Shown one piece after another: positions 47,943 to 58,896 of a DNA stretch of 64,000 nt. The position numbers and the translations under genes are program-made. This DNA comes from Caprella mutica (lineage: Eukaryota > Arthropoda > Malacostraca > Amphipoda > Caprellidae). How positions within the stretch are numbered: the stretch's first letter is position 1; every line of letters begins with the position of its first letter. The stretch covers positions 1 through 64,000 of the forward strand of contig CANNZV010001857.1 in assembly GCA_947561585.1 (NCBI GenBank), given 5' to 3'. The notes beneath the pieces are model-generated. The model saw only the letters and a list, made by a program, of their open reading frames with translations, was not told where the DNA came from and did not search any database.

Positions 47943-48450
47943 AGTAGGGCTTTAACTTCTGCTTCAGTCATATCGTGACTATTTTGTTGACGTCAAAAGG
48001 AAATTAAATACAAAGGACTGCAAGAAGCAGTAAGAAAGAAAAGTAACTCCAAAAACAAAGTCACCTACCACCGTCAGTGACTATTCTCATGGATGCAGAA
48101 AAGCTACTTCGTGAATGCTATCACTTACCAAGGAATGTGACGAAAAAGGACACAAGCACCGGTGGCTGGACTCGCGGATGGAAGAGGAAAATGAAGAGTT
48201 GATAGTAAATGAAGCCTACGAGCCTACCTAACACAAAATCTAAGACCTCGTAGTTGAAGAGCATAACCCTAGCGCTATCCTCTAAAACTGCAAGTAGCGT
48301 TAAAAAATGATAAAGATAATAAAAATGGTAAAAATGAAAAAAAGACAATACCTAATCCAAATTAAAACAGTTTGGAACCCAAGGAACGCCACCCCTCTTC
48401 TCTTCCATTCACCACAGCTTCAAGATAGAGATCCTGGGGGCTAATAAGCA
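47943..48450 (+). repeat. Dispersed SINE-like repeat, copy F (longest, about 500 bp)
   Basis: It has all modules: a head (AGGGCTTTAACTTCTGCTTC), GGAAATTAAATACAAAGGAC and AAGAAGCAGTAAGAAAG, a body (AAGCTACTTCGTGAATG, GATGGAAGAGGAAAATGAAG, AGACCTCGTAGTTGAAGAGC, ACCCTAGCGCTATC), and a 3' module (CTCTTCCATTCACCACAGCT, GATCCTGGGGG). It serves as the local reference for the family. No coding frame spans it. Confidence 0.8.
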
Positions 48451-48639
48451 TGCGTATGATTAAAATGTTCAATTGCAGGGTGTTAGGTGTCATCCAAGGA
48501 AGTTATAGTACTAAGGAAGCGGTGTAACGGCTAAAACAAACAACGTATAAGCGGAACCATCGTGTTAACACCTTGTTGTTAGCAATTAGTCAAGTGAGCT
48601 TCCTTGTCTCTCTTCGCTTCAGTCAAAACAGCTTCCTTG

Positions 48640-49030
48640 GCGTCTTGTTGTTGTTCCGCTGTGTCGTGTGGTGACGTCACAGCACACATATGACGTCACC
48701 CTAGCAACAGACTGACAGTACAGGGAGCATTCGCACACGGCCAGTGACGTTTGAGAAACGAGGGAGGGTGCACGCATCTAACAAACGCTTATTTAAGTCA
48801 TTAACATTGCATCTGTTGCCTAAATATTCATCAATTAATCTTCTTACATCAGTTAAATGTCCATAGATGAGAAAATTATTGAGCAAAATGATCAGATACC
48901 TAAAGTATTTTGAAGAATAATGTGTAATTTAATATCAGCTGTTGTGCTAACGAGAATCGTTACTCAACTTACTCAGTCAGGTCTGAGAGCGACGCACACA
49001 CGTGTACTCTCCCTCGTTTCTAAATCTACA
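48640..49030. other. GC-richer segment with paired CRE octamers and inverted repeats
   Basis: GGTGACGTCA and TGACGTCACC (48670-48700) form inverted 10-bp arms, each holding the CREB/ATF octamer TGACGTCA. Farther out GAAACGAGGGAGGGTGCACG (about 48753) is inverted at about 49002-49022 (CGTGTACTCTCCCTCGTTTC). The words GTGTCGTGTG next to TGACGTCA resemble the foldback element at 8148-8822, so this may be a diverged relative and not a host promoter. The minus-strand open frame 48701-48886 has no recognisable motif. Confidence 0.5.
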
Positions 49031-50089
49031 CTAGAAGCTAACACGATTGTAATGGCTTCCATGGGCTATGTTAGCCGCCTGGTGTCATCATCTAGATTTT
49101 ATTAACTATTTTCTTTCTGACTGCTTCTACGAAGTCTTTGTATCTTTTTTACTTCATCATTATGAGTTAGAGTAGAATGCAGAATCTTTGAACCCCTAGT
49201 ACGATTAAAAACTAATGTGGAAATTGCTTTTGGGTTGGAAGTAAATGATGGGCTAGCAATTTAATGTGTAATTTTTAATAAAAATAAATACAAGTTTGTT
49301 AAGCATTTTGAATACGAAATATGGTTGGATTCTATTTTCTAGTCCATATATTAAAAAAATATCTTTCCATTACTTGTGCTATCCATACAAATAAATTTAT
49401 GGAGGTATTAAAGTCAACTCTTTCTCGTTCATCAAAAATAAGAACAAAGAGGCGTTTCCTCTGTAAAAAAAATAATTGAAAATCCTAACGAAATCTTTCG
49501 ATTTTCAATCATTAGAGTAAAAGTTCGTATTAGTTTCCTTATTGGGCTACAATTTGAAGTTTGTTTCAGAGTCCAGACGAATATGATGAATTTAAAAGAT
49601 TAGTAACATTTTAGGCTGTTCTCGTTGCTGGTCTTAGCAAATAATCTTTATTCCAGATTTTTTTATGATACTATTAGAGTGTATTAAATGTAGTTAACCT
49701 TCCTAACTGATCGTACTGTGGCGAAGGTTAATACATGAAAAGTTGATAAATATTGAATTTAAGATAGACAAACAATTTGTTGTGTTTTGCAGAAGCTATT
49801 TTTTTACTTATATAGAGGAAAGAATGAAAATGAATTGAAAATCAATTCAAAGACAATAAATGAACGAAATCATAGATTCATTTATTTCCATCATAATTAG
49901 ATACATTATTTAATATGTTGCTACACACGTCTAGATCAGGGTAACCAAATGTTAACCAGATTATGAAGTCCCTGTTACTGTAGTTACACACATGTTTAAA
50001 ATGTGTGAGAAATAGACGCCAAGTATTATAATTTAGCTAAACAATAATAAATATCGACGAAAGATTAATAGTTTTAATTAATTAAATCA
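49031..50089. other. AT-rich region, no supported gene
   Basis: A short stretch at 49108-49145 (CTGACTGCTTCTACGAAG) looks like the head of the SINE-like family on the minus strand. Nothing else recognised. Confidence 0.4.
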
Positions 50090-50335
50090 AAATGTTAAGA
50101 TTGCATATTTCTATGACATAATTTAATTGACACCATCTTTGCATATTCAATTAAAATTCACTAATTGGTATCTTTATTGTCATATACTATTAACTTATTG
50201 GCATCTTTTCCAATTGCTACAAAAAGGCGGGGCTTATCCTAAGCCACGGTGCCAAATCTCAAAATATTGACTGAAAAATCCACGGTTTTTGTAATTAATA
50301 TTCTAAGTGTATTCATAATTTGTTTCCCTGATAAT
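50090..50335 (-). repeat. Dispersed repeat, right member of an inverted pair
   Basis: Reverse-complement partner of 43213-43430: AAGGCGGGGCTTATCC, GACTGAAAAATCCACGG, ATTCATAATTTGTTTCCCTG and the ATTTAATTGACACCATCTTTG block are in matching order. Confidence 0.85.
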
Positions 50336-50765
50336 ACTATAATAATATATAAAAATGATTTTTTGCTGGTAACTGGAAAATATTTTATTGAATAAAAAGA
50401 AAAATCAAATTGAACAATAAAGTTCCGCTGCCACTGTGGTCCACAATTTGCGTCACGTTTGGTTCTGCTTTGAATTTATGACACGAAAACGATGACACTA
50501 CATATAATTAAGTATATCATTTTATAACATAAATTAAATTTTGTTTATATTATCTATCGCCACATTTTTAAATAGACCCAAATTTTTTTTTTGAAATTTA
50601 AAACTTCTATGGTAGAAACTTAAGCTGAACAAATATAATATAATATATTCCTATTAAAGTAAAAGTGTTCAATTATCACCCATATTTTGAAACAAATTCA
50701 GATACAGTTTTGTATTATATATTGGAGCTATTACAATTATAAATGTTAAATATAAAGGGAAGGGG

Positions 50766-51440
50766 GTGGCCTTAGGCTCCAAACTTGTTGTCGCCATTTA
50801 CTTCAGGGGACTCAGGATCATCCTGAGGGTCGCCAAAAACCAGACCAGGTCCTCCAGTAACTCTCCAAATTCCTCCCAACTCCGTTCTTCCTCCTCGTCT
50901 CATGCAGCGCCGTGCACCGCATTCAGAGCTGATCACTGCTTTCCTCCTCCTCATTGCACAACCAGCACCCCGCAGTCACCTCCAATCCCACAATACTCCT
51001 CCATATCCTCAGGGCAGAGAGGTGTATCGACCAAAATATGGCCAGGTGCACCCTCTTCTCTCTAGTCAGACTCTGGTGTCTACTCTCCCTCAGTCTCCAC
51101 TCTACCCCCCCCCCTCATATCTCCTCCTGTTATCAGTATGATAAACCCCTTCTCTCCTCTCCCTCAGCCCTCTGCCTATCACTTGTCCTCTCGTGCTTCC
51201 ATCTACCTCCACCTGCTCCTGATACATCTCTCCTCCCTCTCTCACCTTCTCGTCCGTCAGCTCATTACCCTGCAGTCCACTATGTCCCAGTACCCACACC
51301 AGCTGGACCTCCCTACCGTCCTTCTCTAACTCCCATAGCTTCTTCTAATCTATTTCAGCTACAATCCCCCCCCCCCCCCCATCTGTCCTCCTGCAACGCA
51401 TCCACCTAGGATCCACTATCGATGACCACAGCCGCTCTAT
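50766..51440 (-). pseudogene. I/R1-type LINE RNase H and C-terminal remnant
   Basis: On the minus strand VWVLGHSGLQGNELTDEKV is the RNase H signature (W-x-x-G-H-S/x-G-x-x-G-N-E-x-A-D) found at the C-terminus of I, R1 and related LINEs. Downstream a CNEEEESSDQL and MRC ... LGGIWRVTGGP stretch fits the following Cys/His region with E-x-x-x-H-x-L-x-x-C degenerated. Stops and frame changes are present, and poly-C/G runs (51362-51379 and 51107-51115) may have caused slips. The segment is far richer in GC than its neighbours. The RT domain is not present next to it. Proline-rich plus-strand open frames over the same bases are shadows. Confidence 0.75.
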
Positions 51441-51539
51441 TCCAATCCTCCTCATTGTAAGCGCAACCCAGTTGCGAATTCCCAGAACTCTATCACGGCC
51501 TCCAAACCACCCCTACAGCCGGCCAACGCACACCTGGTT

Positions 51540-51920
51540 GTGACACCACGATCGTGATAGTGGCAACCGGTAACACTCAAACAAGAGGTTAAAGGGAGCA
51601 AAAAATCACAAACACAAGCCGCAACTTGCTTGCTTTCACAGCAAAATAAACACTGCGTAGTTTGCTTCCAAAGCAACACTAACGCTAGTACAAAAAAGGT
51701 ACTTACACTGCCTACCTTCAGGCAAGTAACGAAACGTTACTTTATCACAACACTAATGCCAATCCAAGATGGCGTGAGACGCACGGAGCAAATTGACACA
51801 ACCGCCACGTACGAAATCTCAGTCCAAACTGACTCTTCGCCAAGAGCCACGTGGCGATGATGCCAACCAGTGTTACCAACCATGTGAGAACGTAGAAACC
51901 TATTCTCAAATAGAACTACA
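51540..51920 (-). repeat. Presumed 3' LTR of the Ty3/Gypsy-like fragment
   Basis: Just downstream of the pol stop at 51944 the minus strand has a purine tract (CTAGAGGGGA, 51921-51930) followed by TGTAGTTCTATTTGAG, as expected for the start of a 3' LTR. Its far end is not resolved because no second LTR is present to compare; the boundary at 51540 is a guess. Confidence 0.45.
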
Positions 51921-51943
51921 TCCCCTCTAGTTCCTTAGAGAAC

Positions 51944-53570
51944 TCATAGGACATAGTCAGCTAACCAATCAGGTTGGCGACGAATCCTTCCCGATCGTCT
52001 TGGCTCCTCCATGAGGGCCCTGGCAGCTTCACCATGTTGCTCAGATCTACCAGAGTTTGAGTCATCAGACTCAGACGACTGATTTTCAGTCACAGGCAGT
52101 TCTTGCACAACAGACTGAGTGACCGGCTCAGTCACCGGCTGCACCTGATCTACTGATCCACTGGGAAATTCAGCTTCAGCTTGAGCATGGTAAACTATCG
52201 GCTCACCATCATCCGAGTCGTACTCAGGTGTCTCTCCTTCGAAGCCTCGACGTTTCCTTACGTCACGGACATGCTTATGCATGCCATCCACACATACAAC
52301 ATGGTTGGATTGCACATTAGTAACTCTTCCACGAGTCCAGTGCTTGGTGCACGAGGGAATCACGGGCTTAACCCACACCTCGTCACCAATGGAAAAATTT
52401 ACATTTCTCCCCTCTACTTCAACCTCCTGGTTGATATCGTAAGGCACCCTCCAAGGGTGTTTAAAAATCTTACGATATGGAACAGATGCATCCTCCACAC
52501 CTTTCCGAGGTGTGACATTATACCAAAATGTCGCAATCTCTGGGGAAATTCTACCCCGTGCTGCGATCCTCTTGATCGTACGATGGTATCTCTCTACTAT
52601 TCCATTTCCACTAGGGGCATAAGCGGCACGGAATCACAAAGAGATTCCCCAATCCCTGGCAAACTGTGCTACAGTTGCCGACCTAAATGCCGATGAGTTG
52701 TCTAACAACAATTCAGCAAAAGGTCCATGCTCAATCACCACTTGCTGGAGATTGGTCACAATACTAGCTGCCGAATCACTCGACAACCTTCGCCAAATTG
52801 TGAACCTCGATGGGCCACAATCAACGATGGAAAGGTAATGTACATTATTGTAGTGCGTGACATCCGCAGCTACACGATGCCAGTCCCTTTCCACGGCTAA
52901 GTCACCTCGTTCAACAAGGTTCTCAACCTTCTTGAAGGATCTATACGAAGACACTCTTCGCATCCTTCGATCTCACGTTTCACCTGGTCACGAATTAGGT
53001 CCAACCTTATCTGCTTACCAAGGTAAAGCGTACGATCAACGCCAAAATGAGCCGCCCATATAGCGTCCATGAGCGTCTTTCCTGTTGAAAGAGCAGCTGA
53101 AACAGTCTCTGCTGCTTCAGAGTCATTAGACTCTTGATGACTAAGCCATCTTTTAGTCACCCGAGTTAACTGGTCAGCCTTATTTTCGATTGTCGAAACA
53201 AATCGAAACTCAACTGCCAGCTTATACTCGTTGATGATTTCCTTAATCACCATCAAGCGTCGCTTGATAAGCATTTGAGCCGCCCCTTTCGTGCGCACAC
53301 GAGACTGGCCCTCGACCGTGTTATCTAGCCAGGACAACACAGTCCTGGAATCAGTAGCAATCGTGAAAGCTTTGAAGCCCCACATGATTGCCAGGTTGAT
53401 TCCCCGCCCAACAGCCTCAAGCTCTGAGACGTTAATATGGAGATGATCAGACTTCTTTCGAAGCCATGTGGCATCTTCCACTACCACGCCGTCCACCTGG
53501 ACAGCAACACCCATAGCTAGTGAACTAGCATCAGTCCAAACAGTAACATTACACACAGAGAAAGGATTAG
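51944..53570 (-). pseudogene. Ty3/Gypsy-like pol 3' half: RNase H and integrase
   Basis: Minus-strand order: RNase H (TVWTDASSLAMGVAVQVDG, HINVSELEAV, ATDSRTVLSWLD, ENKADQLTR), a zinc-binding module (AAHFGVDRT, then CEECLRID), the integrase core with Asp in VAADVTHYN, Asp in ELLLDNSSAF, and Glu in GNGIVERYHRTIKR, then the Ty3-type C-terminal part and an Arg/Pro-rich end (RRSGRIRRQPDWL). Two lesions interrupt it: a frame change near 52940 and one in-frame TGA at 52634-52636. At about 53570 the frame closes and similarity to pol ends, so gag, protease and RT are missing. Only slightly decayed. Confidence 0.82.
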
Positions 53571-53854
53571 TTGAATCAAATCATATTTGATTTGTTTTGA
53601 CTAAATTTTATGGTTTATCTGTGCGCCTACCTACGTGGTGAGTTGCAGGTACTATTTAAAATGAGTTAAATTGACGTTGGTTAAAACAACACATATGTGA
53701 GTTGATTATTTTTAATTCCCGAAGGTCGCAACAACTGTCTGTGATAGTCAAAACTACTCGAGATGGTTGAACCAATTATATGTAATGGTTCTAACAACTA
53801 CATAACAAGGTTACATCAACTACTTGTGTATGTTTCTCCGATCACTCCTATGCA
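53571..53854. other. Junction between the pol fragment and a minisatellite
   Basis: No gene. Contains diverged early units of the following 22-bp array (for example ATCAACTACTTGTGTATG at about 53815). Confidence 0.5.
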
Positions 53855-54118
53855 TTATACCAACTACTCGTGTAGGTTATATCAACTACTCGTGTAGGTT
53901 ATACCAACTACTCGTGTAGATAATACCAACTACTCGTGTAAGTTATACCAACTACTCGTGCAGGTTATACCAACTACTCGGGTAGGTTATATCAACTACT
54001 CGTGTAGGTTACATCAACTACTCGTAAAGGTTATATCAACTACTCGTGTTGGTTATATCAACTAATCGTGTTGGTTATATCAACATTTCGTGTTTGTTAT
54101 ATCAACTACTAGTAAACT
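53855..54118. repeat. 22-bp minisatellite, 12 units
   Basis: Twelve head-to-tail 22-bp units with the core CAACTACTCGTGTAGGTTAT. The first units are almost identical, and the last three diverge progressively (TAATCGTGTTGG, ATTTCGTGTTTG, TACTAGTAAAC), so decay is graded toward the right end. Diverged single units lie outside on both sides. Confidence 0.95.
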
Positions 54119-54254
54119 AAGTAAATGTATATCAACTATTAGTGTAGGTTGAAATCTAAGTCCGGTTAGCAGTAGCCAAACTTTTTACATGACTTATATA
54201 GTCAATATATTTACTCTATTAAATCACAATCTCGAGTTAGGTCCCGGTATCAAT

Positions 54255-57200
54255 CAGGCGCGTATACAAGGGGGGGGCATTTGGGGCAGATGCCCCCCCC
54301 CCCCCCCTTGAGGTCTGAACTTTTTAAAAATCCTCCAAATTGATTTTTCCTCCAAATTGAAGAAATGTGTCAATTATTTGATTATTTTTAATTGCTTTTG
54401 ACATGCTTGAACACTGTATTCTATCAAAATTGTCATTTTTAAATTGCGAAATGGGAAAAATTAAATTGCTTCAAGTCGTATTATGTACATATAGGCCATT
54501 TTGTCCATAGAGAGTGGAGTTCTATCACCCTATTAATATTAGCATTAATCTTCAATTTAAAAATGTTTTTGAATTTGAGAAGAAATGCATCGTCCTTTAC
54601 TCTGTAGTTTGCCAAAACACCTTCTTCTTCAACAGTATGTTGAAAATTCATTCTTCACTCCATGACAAGTGGAAGGGTGGCTAAATCTTACCACTAGAAC
54701 AAGTTCACAAGAGTTCGTGGTCTATTCAATAAAACTGATTCTATTCACAAGAAAAAGCAAATGAAAACAAAACCAAAAAAACACAAACTGCGATTCAGGA
54801 GGTGAAGAGTTTCTTTGAAGAAACCACTAATTTTTCTCTCAGAAAAGCTTTTCAGCATATTTCATCAACACCAAAACCACGTGGTGGAGGATCGTCATAC
54901 ATTCATTTGGTTTCCGTTTTTGTCAATGAACTTCAGTTTGACCATTAACGAAAACCACATAAATAGCGGTTTTGTGAGTGGATTTTGCAGCAACTATCCA
55001 ACATTGCCAATTGAATCGTTTGGACAGACGAGAAGTTAATTTGCCTCCATCAAAAAAATACGAATGAAAATCCTCGAAATATCTGGAAAACAAATGATAG
55101 GTATGATGCTAAGGTAATGATCTTCGTTGCAATTATTAATGGAATGGTTCCAATTGTTCAAGCATTCCTTTTACGAATATGGTAACTTATAATGTGCTCT
55201 AGCACATTATTTGGCCCAGCCTGCAACTTCTTCACTTTGGTGGATGCAAGCCCACATTGCACAAATGCAGCTCTAGAATTTTCAAGGAAGAGTTTCGAGG
55301 TCGAGTTATTAGCAGAAGTACCGAAATAAAATTCCTGATCAGCACACAGTCCAAATCTCAACTCTTTGGACTTTCGCATATGGGCTGCTGCACAAACTCG
55401 AGTTTACAAATAAAAAAAAACAGATCCCAATGAGTCTCGTATACAATATGCTCAAATCTCCGCTCAAAAATATAACAATAAGACTCTCAAGAAAGTATGC
55501 AAGAATGTTCTGAAGCGTGCATCGTTCTGTCTTCACATCGGAGGGGGTCATTTTCAACAACTTTTGTAGGACTTCAGGAGATGTGCCTCATATGATATAA
55601 GACAATAAATGTTTAATAATAAAAAATCCTTTCTTTTCCTTCAAAGTGACGCATCTATAATGGTATTTGACTTATTTTTAAGTGCTTCTAATTCCCAATT
55701 AAAAAATTACGTTATCTGATGAAACACAGTGTAGCAGTATGGTTTTGATTATTTTTGATACAGCCAATGATTGAATATTGTGATTAAATTAATAACTATC
55801 AGTCTATTAGACTTGATATACAGCTTGTGGACTATAGTCACTATACAATACATCCACTGACACACTGTATTCCATCAGAAACGACCTTTTTAAATTGCGA
55901 ATTAGAAGCACTTCTAATGCATCTATTGCCATCATAGATACACCACATTGATGGAAAAGAAAGTATTATTATTAAACATTTATTGTCCTATATATATGGC
56001 TCTATCATATGAACCATATATATATAGTGGCCCTACAGAAATTGTTGAAAATGACCTCCTCCAGCCTGAAGACAGAACGAATCAAACTTCGAAGCATTCT
56101 TTCAAATTTCTTAGCGGTTTCCGGGTTATACCTTTCAGTGAAACTTAAAACACTTTATATAAGAGACACAATGGGATATTCTTTTTCATATATAAAATCG
56201 AGTTTGTGCAGCAGCCAAGAATAGAAAATTCAAAGGGTTGTGATATTGATTGTGTGCTGGCCAGGAATTTTCCGTTCTTCTGCTAATGAATCTACCTCTA
56301 ACCGTTTCAATGAGAAATTCTAGAACTGCATTTGTTCAATGTGGTGGAGCGCCGTCTTGCATCCACCAAAGTAAAGAACGAGATGCAGTATGAGCCACAT
56401 AAGGGGTGCTAGTTTGGTATGCGATCTGTGAGGTTAATGTGATCTGATCATTTTAATAATTATGACAATTCTTCTTTTTAAGTAACTATGATACAAAACA
56501 AACAATATAGACGAGATAATATTGTCACAATGCATAAAAAGTAAAAAAAAAATACATATATTAATTGCTTATTTTTACTTTATCTTCATATAAGTTTAGT
56601 AGGATGTAGTTTATCTAACGATATTTTCTTGAAGTATTTCCACAATAAGGCTTTTTGCATATGTAAATGGTATATTATTATTTAAGGAAATATAATACTA
56701 TATATATTTGGTATCTCGTATTCCTGTTTGTATCTTTTATAATTGCTAATAAATTCTAAATAGATTGCATGCCAAACCAGTAAATGATGATCAAATCGCA
56801 ATTTCCTGTAGGCTGTAGCAATCTGAGATATGAAACACCATTAACCGATGACAAGTTGTCATCATCATCAAGGAATGCATGAAAGATTATATCCATTCAA
56901 TTAATAATGGCAACAAAGATATTACCTTAGCATCATACCTATCATTTATTCCGTTGATATTTCAGAGATTTTCATTAGTGTACCTGACGATTCTCCACAA
57001 CGGAGTTGTGGACTCTAGAGGATCTGCTGAGAAACTGGGGGTTCTGGGGGGTTCTTCATAGAAACACTTCACCTCCTGAATCACTGTTTCCGTTCTTTTT
57101 GGTTTAGTTATCATTTGCTTTTTTTGTGAATAGAACCAGTTTCACTGAATAGACCACGAACTCTAGTGAACTTTTTCAGGTGGTAAGATTTAGCCGCATT

Positions 57201-57567
57201 TGCACTTGTCATGGAGTGAAGCATGAATTTTCGACATACTGTTAAAGAAGAAGGTGTTTTGGCAAACTACAGAGTACAGGACGATGCATTTCTTCTCAAA
57301 TTCAAAAACAGTTTTAAGGTTTAAGAAAAAGGCTAATATTAATAGGATACAATCCATTCTTTATACTTTATGAACATAATGACGTCCTCCCATTTTGCAA
57401 ATTAAAATTTAACGCTTCTGACGGAACACAGTGTAAGCATGTTCAAAGCAATTAAAATAATCAAATAACTGACCAGTCTGAGGAATTATCCGTAGATTTT
57501 TTCAGAAACGTTAATTTTTTTGAAAAGTGCCCCCCCCCCCCTTGACCGAATCCTAGATACGCCCCTG
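54255..57567. mobile_element. 3.3-kb nested-palindrome hAT-like element, exact 8-bp TSD
   Basis: GTATCAAT occurs exactly at 54247-54254 and 57568-57575. The ends read CAGGCGCGTATAC and, inward from the right, CAGGGGCGTATCT, each followed by a G-run (about 54270 and 57530). The terminal repeats match over about 550 bp (for example GAATTTGAGAAGAAATGCAT, TTTGCCAAAACACCTTCTTC, AGTTCGTGGTCTATTCA). A second inverted pair lies inside, 55150-55745 with 55840-56390 (GACAATAAATGTTTAATAAT, AGTGCTTCTAATTC), centred near 55,790. The short open frames on both strands of the inner pair are two copies of the same sequence and not distinct genes. No transposase recognised. Confidence 0.9.
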
Positions 57568-57575
57568 GTATCAAT

Positions 57576-58219
57576 TAGATTAGACTATTTATTTTCTACG
57601 ACCAAATCTAACATGTTCATTTATTTTCTATTTATGCTTCTGTGATATGCATATTATTTTGAATTTAAAAAAAAATGATCACCTAGACTAATCTTTGCTT
57701 TTTGAAATGTTTTCGATCCGATGAATTGATATATGGTTATTAGTTGTAAATTAATAGATTAAATTGAATAAATAACTTCATCAGGTCAGCTTATAAATAA
57801 GTAGTTAGATGACGTAAATAACTTTTCGTAGTGATAAATAGGTTGGCTAGATAAATTAAATTACCCGGCTAGACTACAAAAACAAATTTTGATAGAATAA
57901 ATCTTTGATATGCTGCAATTATACTATAACTTAATGAATAATAATAAAGCCTTTGTCTTCTTAACCATATTTTAGTGCAATTCATCTTACTCATAGGCAC
58001 TGATGTAGAAATATGTTAATAGAATTTACCAAGGTCAAATTGAAAACGTAATATAAACATTTAAGTTTTAGATTTTTTTTATTTAGAAGTATAATTTGAA
58101 TCCTCGTCACTGTTTGTTAAGACTATAGGTTGCCAATTCCTGAAATAAGAGATTCGTTTATTAATATATATATAATAGAAATTCATAGTATTGTTTATAT
58201 ACATTATCAATAGCATCAC
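57576..58219. other. AT-rich spacer and presumed 3' UTR/downstream region of the small gene
   Basis: No gene recognised. The minus-strand gene that stops at 58220 would have its 3' UTR here. The TATATATATAA at about 58160-58175 is simple sequence. Confidence 0.4.
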
Positions 58220-58798
58220 CTACTCTTTTCTCCTTTTGTAATGAGATAGCGACAGTTTCGATATTCTTTTCATGTCTGGAATCCCTAAAAGCATATGAAA
58301 AAGTAAGAGATAATAATATTGCACATACATATTTAAAAAGCATCTAACATTTTCAAATACTTACTTTGACCTAGCATAATTGTTCCTGAGTCAATCAAAG
58401 GAATTGAAGAGGACTCCGATGGTTGATGACGTTGATCTTCTCCATCAATTCTTCATAAAGATCTGAAAGTAGATTCAGAAAATATAAAAAACCATATTAA
58501 CAAAGAAATGAAGAGAACTATTAACTGAGAATTGTTTCATATAAGTTAATTATTTATATAAAATGTCAAACTATTTATAAATCTTCAGATGCAGTATAAA
58601 TTTATTTCTAATAAACGCAATAGATTTTCCTTGCTAATCCTCATAATTTTGTTCATTATACACTCTTAATTTAGACTTTAATTAAATACCAAAAAAGTTT
58701 AATATATCAAAAGGCTCACCTCTGGTTGGAGTTCTCACTGCCAAATCCCTGGACGGTGTTCTCCTTATTTGCTCCCCGGACGGAGTTCTCCCGGTCAT
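58220..58798 (-). CDS. Small three-exon host gene, function unknown
   Basis: Exon 1 is 58798-58720: ATG, 26 codons plus one base, ending CCAGAG then GTGAGC. Exon 2 ends at 58365 (GGTCAAA then GTAAGT). Exon 3 starts at 58284 after TATGCTTTTAG and stops with TAG at 58220-58222. For exon 2 the frame works if it starts at 58439 or 58436 (AG acceptors within GATGGAGAAG), giving 72 or 71 residues. The stronger-looking acceptor CTTTCAG (exon from 58462) would instead end at an early stop, so two isoforms are possible. The protein is basic, with repeated R-T-P motifs (GRTPSG, RRTPSR, VRTPTR), a Ser-rich middle (PSESSSIPLIDSG) and a Lys/Arg-rich end (SHYKRRKE). R-T-P-S/T sites suggest a phosphoprotein. 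I do not recognise the family. The Ty3/Gypsy LTR begins about 100 bp upstream of its start codon. Confidence 0.6.
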
Positions 58799-58896
58799 AG
58801 AAAACTAGGGTCAAGTAGGTAAATTGCAGCACTTCAACTAACTGCGGTCTCTTATCTCAGTAACATTAATAACCATCATGGCTTCAAGGTACTCGT

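Noticed and set aside
48701..49105. Two open frames flanking paired CRE octamers, resembling a promoter with divergent genes
   Set aside because: No protein motif, and the segment has inverted repeats and words shared with the foldback element at 8.1 kb, so a transposon origin is more likely.
50766..51409. Proline/serine-rich plus-strand proteins
   Set aside because: Antisense shadows of the LINE RNase H remnant on the minus strand; composition follows the C-rich strand.
55158..56224. Apparently distinct small proteins on opposite strands at 55.2-55.6 and 55.9-56.2 kb
   Set aside because: They are the two inverted copies of one sequence within the nested palindrome; no recognisable domain.
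58161..58343. Minus-strand frame starting with a signal-peptide-like MLFKYVCAILLSLTFSYA
   Set aside because: It overlaps the intron and exon 3 of the three-exon gene in another frame; the hydrophobic start is the polypyrimidine tract and acceptor read as codons.
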